Assembly: GCA_023381535.1 (NCBI GenBank)
Contig: JAMCSN010000236.1
Span: 1-64,000 of the forward strand
Origin: Bacteroidota bacterium
GTDB lineage: Bacteria > Bacteroidota > Ignavibacteria > Ignavibacteriales > Melioribacteraceae
Direction of reading: 5' to 3'
DNA: 64,000 bases
Made by a program: the position numbers and the translations under genes. This document shows, one piece after another, positions 1-7,110 of the stretch; the first letter of the stretch is position 1, and each line of letters opens with the position of its first letter. The notes under the pieces were generated by a model, which saw only the letters and a list, made by a program, of their open reading frames with translations, was not told where the DNA came from and searched no databases.

Positions 1-188
1 CTGAAAGACGAAATCATTTGGTGGATTGTCCCGCTTGATCGTGGCGCCGAAATTTTATCGGGGCGCCACAGCGGGATCCCGCCGAAGGCGGGAAAATTCA
101 TTGATTCACATTTCTTATCTAATCCTTGTCAATCTTAACCTTCAGCAATCATGCACCGACTGCACCACCAAATGATTTCGTCTTTCAG
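1..188. repeat. 24-bp perfect inverted repeat pair enclosing hairpins
   Basis: Bases 1-24 are the exact reverse complement of bases 165-188. Between the arms lie two further hairpins: 41-48 with 62-69 (GTGGCGCC/GGCGCCAC) and 78-83 with 87-92 (CCCGCC/GGCGGG). No convincing gene lies in this stretch, and the small open frames across it follow the repeat. The left arm begins exactly at the window edge, so the repeat may extend further. It could be a small mobile repeat or a large cruciform; its function is unknown. Confidence 0.7.
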
Positions 189-271
189 TCTAATCCAAAC
201 AAACTCGCGCAAAGGGGACATCTGTTTCCGAAAAAATTGAAAAGGGGATTTAGTTTTTCTATAAAAAAAAA

Positions 272-287
272 TCCCGCTTCGGCGGGA
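272..287 (-). terminator. Hairpin with T-run on the minus strand
   Basis: TCCCGC-TTCG-GCGGGA forms a tight stem with a UUCG-type tetraloop. On the minus strand it is followed by a run of nine T (the A-run at 262-271), the form of an intrinsic terminator. No minus-strand gene is seen immediately upstream, so it may be a relic or part of the surrounding repeats. Confidence 0.45.
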
Positions 288-321
288 CAAGTTATGGCGT
301 TTCAAAACACGAGATGCAATG

Positions 322-363
322 CCCGTCAAGACTTGGTGTTGCCGAGGCTGATATCGCGTCTAC
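322..363. repeat. Dispersed repeat copy 1 (CCCGTCAAGACT family)
   Basis: This roughly 42-bp stretch closely matches 58441-58484. Both begin CCCGTCAAGACT, continue with TTGCCGAGGCTGAT and end with CGTCT and TAC. Both copies are intergenic. A related but more rearranged stretch lies at 22816-22889. They look like members of a small non-coding repeat family. Confidence 0.6.
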
Positions 364-380
364 GTTAATTGATTTGGATA

Positions 381-839
381 ATGAATTATTACATAATCGA
401 CGGCAATAATCTAATCGGCAAAATTAAGTCTTTGCAAGAGCTTCAACGCAAGGATAAACGTTCAAGTCGTGAAGGATTGGTGAACATTCTAAACCGTTAC
501 TTTGCCGGTAGGAAATTAAAATTAACACTCCACTTAGATGGTTATTCAAATCTGCCTCTTCATCTTTCACAAGGAAGAATAATATATTCTGAACATCAAG
601 CAGCAGACATTAAAATTCGCGAGGAGATCGAGCGTTCAAAAAATCCAAAGCTCATCATATTGGTTTCATCAGACCAAAGTTTAATGAATTATGCACGGGT
701 TAATAGTGCGACGGTAATTAAATCGGAAGAGTTTTATAAGGAAATAGTAAAATCACAAGAGAAGAATGAAGAGGCAGATAGGATAAAGGAATTGGAGAAA
801 GAGAAAAAAATGTTCATGGATTTGTTTGGAGGTGAGTAG
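381..839 (+). CDS. NYN-domain (YacP/Rae1-like) putative endoribonuclease
   Basis: About 152 residues with the PIN-like NYN fold signature. There is an N-terminal strand with an acidic motif (YYIIDGNNLIG, Asp7), a middle segment AADIKIREEIE, and a third acidic motif VSSDQSLMNYA; together they form the usual metal-binding acidic cluster of this RNase superfamily. The last 40 residues are Lys/Glu rich, probably helical, and end in MDLFGGE. An ATG twelve bases upstream (369) is also open, but the conserved domain begins at the ATG at 381. YacP/Rae1 proteins cleave ribosome-associated RNA, so a similar role is inferred. It converges with rpmB across a shared terminator. Confidence 0.75.
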   Translation: MNYYIIDGNNLIGKIKSLQELQRKDKRSSREGLVNILNRYFAGRKLKLTLHLDGYSNLPLHLSQGRIIYSEHQAADIKIREEIERSKNPKLIILVSSDQSLMNYARVNSATVIKSEEFYKEIVKSQEKNEEADRIKELEKEKKMFMDLFGGE

Positions 840-890
840 ACGTTCCTGTCCCGTAGTTCGAATTGGAAATTCGACTAACATTTAAAACAA

Positions 891-915
891 AAAATCCCGC
901 AGAGGCGGGATTTTT
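891..915. terminator. Bidirectional intrinsic terminator between the NYN gene and rpmB
   Basis: TCCCGC (895-900), loop AGAG, GCGGGA (905-910), flanked by an A-run on the left and a T-run on the right. It lies between two convergent genes and can serve both strands. Confidence 0.75.
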
Positions 916-936
916 AATTTCTGAGCCAACTAAAAA

Positions 937-1176
937 TTATCTGGCTTTAATCTTTTTTTCTTTTACGAGCTTTGCAATTTCACTTGTTCCGTTCTTCGAA
1001 ATAGTTCTGAGCGCGCTTGCGGTAACTTTAACTGTGACGAATTTATTCAACTCTTTAACCCAGATTCTTTTCTTCTGAAGATTAGGCAAAAATCTCTTTT
1101 TAGTCTTGTTATGAGCATGTGAAATACTATTGCCGCTTACCGGACCAACACCTGTAAGTTGACATTTTCTAGCCAT
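937..1176 (-). CDS. rpmB: 50S ribosomal protein L28
   Basis: 79 residues, full length for bacterial L28. The N-terminus MARKCQLTGVGPVSGNSISH is the conserved start of the family, followed by the HNKTKKRFLPNLQKKR segment and the basic C-terminus. It is a structural protein of the large ribosomal subunit. The Shine-Dalgarno-like AGAGG lies a few bases upstream of the ATG. The gene stands alone, without L33, between the bidirectional terminator and its own candidate promoter. Only two of the four Cys positions found in zinc-binding L28 versions could apply, so a zinc ribbon is not supported. Confidence 0.97.
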   Translation of the reverse strand: MARKCQLTGVGPVSGNSISHAHNKTKKRFLPNLQKKRIWVKELNKFVTVKVTASALRTISKNGTSEIAKLVKEKKIKAR

Positions 1177-1205
1177 TTAGTAACCTCTTTTCATTTTACG
1201 GTGGC

Positions 1206-1237
1206 GAAAAATAGTAAAAATATACTTAACGCAAAAA
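1206..1237 (-). promoter_or_regulatory. Candidate Bacteroidota-type promoter of rpmB
   Basis: Read on the minus strand, TTTTTG (1232-1237) is followed after 18 bases by TATTTTTC (1206-1213). This resembles the Bacteroidota -33 TTTG / -7 TAnnTTTG promoter, with one mismatch at the last base. It would give an mRNA leader of about 25 nt ahead of the rpmB ATG. This is a motif match only. Confidence 0.45.
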
Positions 1238-1246
1238 CAGTTTGAG

Positions 1247-1278
1247 AAAAAAATAAAGGCGGTCTCGAAACCGCCTTT
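1247..1278 (-). terminator. Intrinsic terminator of the ferritin gene
   Basis: AAAGGCGGT (1270-1278 read in reverse) pairs with ACCGCCTTT, and a T-run follows on the minus strand (1247-1253). It begins 12 bases past the ferritin stop codon and abuts the rpmB promoter region. Confidence 0.85.
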
Positions 1279-1289
1279 GGTAGTCAAAA

Positions 1290-1781
1290 CTATTTGGATC
1301 TCATACCCAGCTCACGATCGAGAAAGAAGAGTGAGCTTTTGTTATCGCCGATCAGTTTAAACTTGTGAATGATCTGATTTACTGTTGCTACTTCTTCAAC
1401 CTGTTCAGTAACAAAGTAGTTGAGAAAAAGATTAGAGGCATAGTCTTTTTCCTGATTAGCCAGCGCAACAAGTTTGTTGATCCGTTCTGTAATGTAAAGT
1501 TCGTGCTTGTGAGCTTCTTCAAAAGCAGCAATAGGAGATTTCCAATCAGACTTTGGTTTTTCAATTGCGTCCAAAGAAACTTTGCCTCCAACATCGTTAA
1601 CATACTTGAAAAATTTCATGGCGTGACCGTATTCCTCTTGCGACTGAATTTTCATCCAAGCGGCAAATCCCATCCAGTTTTGCGATTCGAAATACGCAGC
1701 CATTGATAGATAAAGGTATGAAGAAAAAATTTCTGCGTTGATTTGATCGTTCAATGCTTTTTCCATTTTCTCAGACAGCAT
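1290..1781 (-). CDS. ftnA: Non-heme ferritin (iron storage)
   Basis: 163 residues, the usual FtnA length, forming a four-helix bundle. The ferroxidase ligands are visible: Glu in LNDQINAEIFSSYLYLS, the ExxH pair in QSQEEYGHAMKFF, and a later Glu and Gln in the ITERINKLV and YFVTEQVEEV helices. Ferritin oxidises Fe(II) and stores Fe(III) in a 24-mer shell. A good GAGAGAGG ribosome site precedes the ATG. The gene stands alone with its own terminator. No heme-binding Met typical of bacterioferritin is evident. Confidence 0.95.
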   Translation of the reverse strand: MLSEKMEKALNDQINAEIFSSYLYLSMAAYFESQNWMGFAAWMKIQSQEEYGHAMKFFKYVNDVGGKVSLDAIEKPKSDWKSPIAAFEEAHKHELYITERINKLVALANQEKDYASNLFLNYFVTEQVEEVATVNQIIHKFKLIGDNKSSLFFLDRELGMRSK

Positions 1782-1914
1782 ATTTACCTCTCTCTCGTTT
1801 AGTTTAGATTATTAAACCTATTAGAAAATATCTATTTGCGGCTAATTATTCAAATTCTTACTCTACTAACGAAAAATGATCTAGTTAAGTTCTAATCAGA
1901 ACATTGAGGCAAAT

Positions 1915-3663
1915 ATGAAAAAACTGTTCTTTCTTTTCATCCTTTCATTCACAACAGTTTTCCCGCAGAAAATTTCCGAAGAATGGAAAACTTTTTTTGA
2001 AAAATCGAATTTTCTATCAACTCCTAATTATGCAGTAACTATTGAGTATTTCCAAAAGCTTGCTAAACATTCTCCGTATGCAAAGCTGATTACATTTGGG
2101 AAATCACCTCAAGGTCGTAGTCTCTATTGTTTGATTGTATCTAAAGATAAAGCGTTCACACCGGCATCAGCAAAGAAAACGGGCAAGCCAATTTTGATGA
2201 TTCAGAATGGAATCCACGCCGGAGAAATTGAAGGTAAGGATGCATCTATGCTTTTGTTGCGTGAAATTTTAGTTACAAAAGAAAAACAAAACTTGCTAGA
2301 TAAAATGATTTTGCTGGTTATTCCCGTTTTCAACGTTGACGGGCACGAACGGATTAGTCCATACAACAGAATTAATCAAAACGGTCCTACAGAAATGGGG
2401 TGGCGGACTACGGCGCAAAACTTAAATCTCAACCGCGACTACACTAAAGCCGATGCGCCGGAAATGAAAAGTTTCTTGAAACTGTTTAATTCATGGCTGC
2501 CCGATTTTTTCATTGATACTCACACTACCGATGGACGAGATTTTCAATATCCTGTAACATACGGAATAGAAAAAAATGGAAACGTTCCGCCGATGACGAG
2601 ACGGTGGATTCGAAATGATTACATCCCGAATATGGAAAAGGAAACAGAGGCAAGCGGGTTTAAAATTTTGCCGTACGTCGGTTTCAAAGACGATGACCTT
2701 CACAAAGGTTTGGTTGATTGGGTCTCCGATCCGAGATTTTCCCACGGTTATGCCGCCATTCAAAATCGTCCCGGACTCTTGATCGAAACGCACATGTTGA
2801 AACCGTACAAGGAAAGAGTATTCGCAACAAAAGCTGTAATCACAGCGACTATGGATGTGATTGCCGATGAAAACAGAAAATTAGTTGAGCTGAACAAAGA
2901 GGCTGACAAATTTGTTGTTGACACTTACTCATCCGGCAAAAAAGCATTTCCTCTAACTTTTCAAATGGACGAAAAGAATTCAAAAAAAGTTTACAAGGGA
3001 ATTGAGAGCGAGATGGTTGACAGCTGGGTTACCGGCAAAAAGATAATCCATTATACCGGCAAACCGTTTGATGTTGAAGTCCCGTACTATGATGAAGCAG
3101 TGCCGAAGGATTCCGTTTACGCGCCAAAGGGTTATTTGATTCCAGCTGAATTCGAAAACATTGTTGAGATTATGAAACTTCATGGAATCAAAATTGAGAC
3201 AATTAAAAAAGAAAAATCTTTTTCGGTTGAGAAATATAAATTCAAAAACGTGAAGTTTGGATCATTCCCGTTCGAAGGAAGATCCCAGCCGCAGTATGAA
3301 TTTGATAAGCTGAATGAAACTGTCACAGTTCCGGCTGGCACATTATACGTTTCGGTAAATCAGAGAACGGTAGGAGTGATATTGCATCTTCTAGAACCGT
3401 CCGGCACAGACTCGTTTGTTAAGTGGGGATTCTTCAGTTCAATATTTGAACGAAAAGAATATTTTGAAGATTACTCGATGGAACCGATTGCGCGGAAGAT
3501 GGCGGAAGAAAATCCGAAACTGAAAGAGGAGTTTCTTAAAAAAGTTGAAAGCGATGAAAAGTTTAAGAACAGCGCGCGGCAAAGATTGGATTTCTTTTAT
3601 CAAAGATCGCCGTATGCCGACAGCCAATTAAATGTCTATCCGATCATAAGAGTTGTCGATTGA
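1915..3663 (+). CDS. Secreted M14 family zinc carboxypeptidase
   Basis: 582 residues. A signal peptide (MKKLFFLFILSFTTVFPQ) precedes a peptidase M14 domain over about residues 35-330. Zinc ligands are His101 and Glu104 (IHAGEIEG) and His203 (DTHTTDG). Arg174 in NLNRDYTKAD is the expected substrate-carboxylate binder. The C-terminal 240 residues are an extension not recognised as a named domain. It probably trims C-terminal amino acids from peptides in the periplasm or outside the cell. GAGG sits 5 bases ahead of the ATG. It is likely a single-gene unit with the same nutritional role as the S9 peptidase at 23582. Confidence 0.9.
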   Translation: MKKLFFLFILSFTTVFPQKISEEWKTFFEKSNFLSTPNYAVTIEYFQKLAKHSPYAKLITFGKSPQGRSLYCLIVSKDKAFTPASAKKTGKPILMIQNGIHAGEIEGKDASMLLLREILVTKEKQNLLDKMILLVIPVFNVDGHERISPYNRINQNGPTEMGWRTTAQNLNLNRDYTKADAPEMKSFLKLFNSWLPDFFIDTHTTDGRDFQYPVTYGIEKNGNVPPMTRRWIRNDYIPNMEKETEASGFKILPYVGFKDDDLHKGLVDWVSDPRFSHGYAAIQNRPGLLIETHMLKPYKERVFATKAVITATMDVIADENRKLVELNKEADKFVVDTYSSGKKAFPLTFQMDEKNSKKVYKGIESEMVDSWVTGKKIIHYTGKPFDVEVPYYDEAVPKDSVYAPKGYLIPAEFENIVEIMKLHGIKIETIKKEKSFSVEKYKFKNVKFGSFPFEGRSQPQYEFDKLNETVTVPAGTLYVSVNQRTVGVILHLLEPSGTDSFVKWGFFSSIFERKEYFEDYSMEPIARKMAEENPKLKEEFLKKVESDEKFKNSARQRLDFFYQRSPYADSQLNVYPIIRVVD

Positions 3664-3728
3664 GATTACAGTTTTGGAAAAGAAGTTTAATCGTTACTTT
3701 TGATTGTAGAAAAATGTAATTAGGTGTC

Positions 3729-4988
3729 ATGAAGTTCGACGACAGATTTTTACGAATCACATGGGGAATATTGATTGCGGTTATCACAACGCAGCTTGCG
3801 TTTGTCTATCCGTCGTACATTGTGTTTAACTATTTCTCGGCAACCGATCTAATTTGGATTGAAGCAGCAGTAACCGCAATTTTTCTGTTCGATATATTTA
3901 TTAACGATCTGTTGAAAAGAGCCTGGCACAACAAACGTTTTTCTGATTCTTCCGGAATTACTTCTTCGACATCTAGAATAAGTCTTATTGTAGATATTCT
4001 CGCTGCCGTTCCTTTCGTACTCGTTTTCAATTTGAAAATATTGATACTGCTGCGACTTTTGAAGCTTGTCCGGGTCGGCGAGATGATGCATGAATTACGG
4101 CAGTGGGCAAATCGATATTCGAACCAACTCACAATTTTGTTTTTCTTTTTCTGGATTACATTGATAGCGCATTGGCTCTGCAGCGGTTGGCTTCTACTAA
4201 ACGTAAAACCGTCTGACACCGACGTCTGGTCATGGTACGTTAACTCGCTTTATTGGACGATTACGACTCTTACGACTGTCGGTTATGGAGACATTACGCC
4301 GGTAACCAATGCTCAAAAATTTTACGCGATGTTTGTAGAACTTGCCGGAGTGTTAACCTACGGCTATTTGATTGGAAATGTTGTGAACATCTTGTCGAAG
4401 AAAGATCCTTCGAAAACAAAATTCCGCGAGAATATGGAAAAGCTTTCTGCGCTTTCGCGTTTGAGAAATCTTCCGTCGAGTCTTCAAGAAAGGATTAAAG
4501 ACTACTACGTTTACATGTGGAAGAAGAAAATGGGTTTCGATGAAGCCGAGTTTATTGACGGTCTTCCGATCGGATTGAAAAAAGAAGTTTCGCTGCAGCT
4601 CAAGAAAGAAATTGTAGAGAAGATTCCGTTATTTCAAAATACAACCGAACATTTCTTGATGGAGATTGCACTAAGATTGAAGCCGATGGTTTCCATCCCC
4701 GGTGAAATAATTTTCCGGCAAGGTGATATTGGTCATGAAATGTTTTTCATAGTAAAAGGTAAGGTCGCAATTATTAAATCGGAAAATAAGGTCGTAAAAA
4801 TTTTGAACGACGGAGATTTTTTTGGCGAGATTGCGTTATTCAAAAACGTTACGCGCAATGCAACTGTTCGTTCCGAATCGTACTGCGATCTTTACTGCCT
4901 TGATAAAGAAAATTTTGATTTTGTTATGAACCAATATCCGGCGTTCGCTTCAAAAATAGAAGAGCTGGCAAATCAGAGAACCGAATAG
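3729..4988 (+). CDS. Six-TM potassium channel with cyclic nucleotide-binding domain
   Basis: 419 residues. The N-terminal half has the helix pattern of voltage-gated-like channels, including an Arg/Lys-bearing S4 (LRLLKLVRVGE), S5, a pore loop with the potassium selectivity filter TVGYGD at about residues 182-187, and S6. A C-linker follows, then a cAMP/cGMP-binding domain over about residues 285-415 with the phosphate-binding cassette motif GEIALFKNVTRNATVRS. It resembles the MloK1/HCN-type family. Ligand-gated K+ flux is inferred. mtgA follows 14 bases downstream, so the two may be co-transcribed. Confidence 0.9.
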   Translation: MKFDDRFLRITWGILIAVITTQLAFVYPSYIVFNYFSATDLIWIEAAVTAIFLFDIFINDLLKRAWHNKRFSDSSGITSSTSRISLIVDILAAVPFVLVFNLKILILLRLLKLVRVGEMMHELRQWANRYSNQLTILFFFFWITLIAHWLCSGWLLLNVKPSDTDVWSWYVNSLYWTITTLTTVGYGDITPVTNAQKFYAMFVELAGVLTYGYLIGNVVNILSKKDPSKTKFRENMEKLSALSRLRNLPSSLQERIKDYYVYMWKKKMGFDEAEFIDGLPIGLKKEVSLQLKKEIVEKIPLFQNTTEHFLMEIALRLKPMVSIPGEIIFRQGDIGHEMFFIVKGKVAIIKSENKVVKILNDGDFFGEIALFKNVTRNATVRSESYCDLYCLDKENFDFVMNQYPAFASKIEELANQRTE

Positions 4989-5002
4989 TTTGTGATTGGC
5001 AC

Positions 5003-5710
5003 ATGAAAATATTTTTACGCATAGTAAAATTTGCAGCTTCATTCGCACTCATTTACACAGCCATCTCGGCTTTCGTTGTAATTTTCTTCCGCTTCATTGA
5101 TCCTCCGGTAACGGCGTTCATCAATTCCAAATCCGATCCGATTTATGGGCTCATTTCGACATCGGATGTTAAGCAGAAAAGTGTTTCGATAAAAAATGTT
5201 TCCAAGTATGCGGCATTAGCAGCAATTGCTTCCGAAGATCAATTGTTCTTCGAGCATTACGGTTTTGATTTCAATCAGATTGAAAAAGCCATGAAGGAGA
5301 ACGAACGCAGAAAAAGAATCCGCGGGGCGAGTACTATATCGATGCAAGTCGCTAAAAATTTATTCCTTTGGTCGGGTAAAAATATTGTCCGCAAAGGATT
5401 CGAAGCTTACTACACATTGCTTCTTGAAACGCTATGGAGTAAAGAAAGAATAATCGAAGTCTATCTAAACGTTGCCGAGATGGGAAAAGGAATTTACGGC
5501 GTTGAAGCTGCGTCAAGGACTTACTATAACAAACCGGCAATAAAACTTAATCCGACTGAAGCTGCAACTATAATCGCAATCTTGCCTAACCCGGCTAAGC
5601 GGGATCCGAGAAGACCAACGAGTTATTTGATCAACCGACGGAATAATATTTTACATCAGATGAATTTGATAGGCGGTGTGGAAATACTGAAAGACTATAT
5701 CGACTATTGA
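5003..5710 (+). CDS. mtgA: Monofunctional peptidoglycan glycosyltransferase
   Basis: 235 residues, normal MtgA length. One N-terminal membrane anchor (about residues 8-31) is followed by a GT51 domain. Conserved motifs are ASEDQLFFEHYGFD with catalytic Glu78, GASTISMQVAKNLFLW (108-123) and KERIIEVYLNVAEMGKGIYG (147-166). It polymerises lipid II into glycan strands on the outer face of the inner membrane and has no transpeptidase domain. It is 14 bases from the channel gene. Confidence 0.95.
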   Translation: MKIFLRIVKFAASFALIYTAISAFVVIFFRFIDPPVTAFINSKSDPIYGLISTSDVKQKSVSIKNVSKYAALAAIASEDQLFFEHYGFDFNQIEKAMKENERRKRIRGASTISMQVAKNLFLWSGKNIVRKGFEAYYTLLLETLWSKERIIEVYLNVAEMGKGIYGVEAASRTYYNKPAIKLNPTEAATIIAILPNPAKRDPRRPTSYLINRRNNILHQMNLIGGVEILKDYIDY

Positions 5711-5713
5711 AAC

Positions 5714-6166
5714 TTACTGCTTCTTCGGTTTGCCTTCATTGATAATTTCTATACACTTCTGATAAACTTTTTCGATATCTGAATTTTTGAAAAGAGGGTG
5801 GTTAAAACGGAAATCGGGATTATCTGTTTCAACATTGTATGAATAGCTTTTTAGAACGTTGTCTTTTTCGTCGTAATAGATGATTTGCAGAATGCTGTAC
5901 CGCCCCGATTGCTTGTTGAATAAGTAATAAGTTCTTGTTTTGTAAATGTCGCCGTCAACTTCGTCAATCGTGATTGGTTTTTTTGTTTCTTCGAGCGTCC
6001 AGACATAAAATTCGTTGCCCTGAAAACTTGATAAACCGGTTACGTTGATGTAAAGAGAACCTTCGCTATCAATAGTTACAGGTACCCAGTTCTCTGTTGT
6101 CTGTGAATAAACAAGCCCAGCAGAAACGAACAAGATAATTAACGGCAATATTTTTTTAATCTTCAT
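5714..6166 (-). CDS. Hypothetical secreted protein
   Basis: About 150 residues beginning MKIKKILPLIILFVSAGLVYSQ, a clear signal peptide ending before TTENW. The open frame extends upstream to 6268, but that extension reads through the tandem GIY-YIG repeat, so the ATG at 6166 (or the adjacent one at 6169) is chosen. The mature part is beta-rich (WVPVTIDSEGSLYINVTG...) with a basic C-terminus. I do not recognise a family. Its 5' flank directly follows the leftmost copy of a tRNA-Ser 3' end and is probably the original sequence downstream of that tRNA. Confidence 0.65.
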   Translation of the reverse strand: MKIKKILPLIILFVSAGLVYSQTTENWVPVTIDSEGSLYINVTGLSSFQGNEFYVWTLEETKKPITIDEVDGDIYKTRTYYLFNKQSGRYSILQIIYYDEKDNVLKSYSYNVETDNPDFRFNHPLFKNSDIEKVYQKCIEIINEGKPKKQ

Positions 6167-6264
6167 CATTAGCCTACCAAACATTTGCGGAAAGGGGGGG
6201 ATTCTCCCTAAGGGATCCCTTTGGGAGAACCTACGGTTAATCATGTTATTTCTTTTCGTTTCAG

Positions 6265-6483
6265 TCACTTATATCCCTCAATACTTTTGAAAAACAACTC
6301 ACGCTTTAATGCTTCAGTTCTTGTATCATATTTTTCTGAGTAATGTAAAATCCAAGGACGATGGCCTTTGGAATATCTTACTTTGCCAGAATTATGTTCG
6401 TGCAATCTCTTTTCTAAATTTCCGGTTGAACCGTAATAAAAAGAGTTATCCTTGAGACTTTTCAAAACGTATGCAAAGTACAT
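6265..6483 (-). CDS. GIY-YIG nuclease-like mini-protein, copy A (truncated)
   Basis: 72 residues starting MYFAYVLKSLKDNSFYYGS, a GIY-YIG fold of the small UvrC-N/URI type. Visible are the AYV...YYG strands, the Arg in LEKRLHEHNSGK and the Glu in TEALKRELFF. It ends at EGYK because a TGG codon present in copy B is TGA here, removing about 8 residues. The longer frame starting at 6531 only reads through the repeat. It is nearly identical to copy B. Whether it is expressed is unclear: upstream it has just the tRNA tail. Confidence 0.7.
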   Translation of the reverse strand: MYFAYVLKSLKDNSFYYGSTGNLEKRLHEHNSGKVRYSKGHRPWILHYSEKYDTRTEALKRELFFKSIEGYK

Positions 6484-6537
6484 GCGGAAAGGGGGGGATT
6501 CCTCCAAAGGAGTCCCTTTGGGAGAACCCACAGTTAA

Positions 6538-6780
6538 TCATGTTATTTGTTTTCGTTTTAGCCACTGATACCCTTCAATACTTTTGAAAAACAATTCACG
6601 CTTTAATGCTTCAGTTCTTGTATCATATTTTTCTGAGTAATGTAAAATCCAAGGACGATGGCCTTTGGTATATCTTACTTTGCCTGAATTATGTTCGTGC
6701 AATCTCTTTTCTAAATTTCCGGTTGAACCGTAATAAAAAGAGTTATCCTTGAGACTTTTCAAAACGTATGCAAAGTACAT
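6538..6780 (-). CDS. GIY-YIG nuclease-like mini-protein, copy B (intact)
   Basis: 80 residues: MYFAYVLKS..., then a conserved Arg (KRLHEHNSG) and Glu (EALKRE), the layout of single-domain GIY-YIG endonucleases. The open frame continues upstream to 6864, but that part is simply the tRNA-Ser gene read as protein. The real ATG at 6778-6780 starts two bases past the tRNA discriminator base, so it has no independent ribosome-binding site. Many Bacteroidota carry such single-domain GIY-YIG genes, often next to tRNAs. A nuclease role is inferred; a DNA target is not known. Confidence 0.8.
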   Translation of the reverse strand: MYFAYVLKSLKDNSFYYGSTGNLEKRLHEHNSGKVRYTKGHRPWILHYSEKYDTRTEALKRELFFKSIEGYQWLKRKQIT

Positions 6781-6781
6781 G

Positions 6782-6870
6782 CGGAAAGGGGGGGATTCGA
6801 ACCCCCGGTTCCAGTTACCCGGAACAACGGTTTTCGAGACCGCCGCATTCAACCACTCTGCCACCTTTCC
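6782..6870 (-). tRNA. tRNA-Ser (anticodon CGA)
   Basis: On the minus strand the acceptor arms are GGAAAGG / CCTTTCC (6864-6870 with 6783-6789), with a G discriminator at 6782. The anticodon stem-loop GCGGT-CTCGAAA-ACCGT gives CGA. A long variable arm (TTGTTCCGGGTAACTGGAAC) and a T-loop GTTCGAATC mark it as class II. CCA is not encoded; the sequence continues directly into the GIY-YIG start codon. Confidence 0.95.
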
Positions 6871-6968
6871 AAAATTGATGCGCTAAGATAAAAAAAATTT
6901 GATTGTAAATGCTTTCCGATTTTTCCGTATTAACAATTATTGATATATTTGCGCGACATTTTCCAGAT

Positions 6969-7055
6969 GGAGAGGTGCAGGAGTGGTTGAACTGGCTACC
7001 CTGGAAAGGTAGTGTACTCGCAAGGGTACCGTGGGTTCGAATCCCACTCTCTCCG
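6969..7055 (+). tRNA. tRNA-Ser (anticodon GGA)
   Basis: Acceptor GGAGAGG pairs with TCTCTCC (one G-U). The anticodon arm CTACC-CTGGAAA-GGTAG gives GGA. A long variable arm (TGTACTCGCAAGGGTAC) and the T-arm GTGGGTTCGAATCCCAC follow. The discriminator is G and CCA is not encoded. It is divergent from tRNA-Ser(CGA), about 100 bases away. Confidence 0.97.
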
Positions 7056-7110
7056 CACGGATTTAGATTAACCTCTCTCTCAACACCTACAAAAAAAATA
7101 GCGGTGAGAA

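Larger units (their letters stand above)
6187..6780 (-). mobile_element. Tandem pair of 297-bp tRNA-3'-end / GIY-YIG units
   Basis: Two units of identical length, 6187-6483 and 6484-6780, differ at only about twenty positions. On the minus strand each holds a GIY-YIG reading frame, a near-palindrome (for example TCTCCC...GGGAGA around 6201-6230), and a copy of the last 17-19 bases of tRNA-Ser(CGA) (AATCCCCCCCTTTCCGC). The intact tRNA end lies at 6781-6797, giving three copies of the tRNA tail in a row. This is the pattern left by an element that enters a tRNA 3' end and restores it, followed by tandem duplication. Confidence 0.8.

Noticed and set aside
126..368. Open frames on both strands over the left-edge repeats
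   Set aside because: They coincide with palindromic repeats, have no ribosome site and no family features.
6784..6864. N-terminal extension of GIY-YIG copy B and a separate minus-strand frame (6815-7129)
   Set aside because: These are the tRNA-Ser gene and its flank read as protein; the real start is at 6780.
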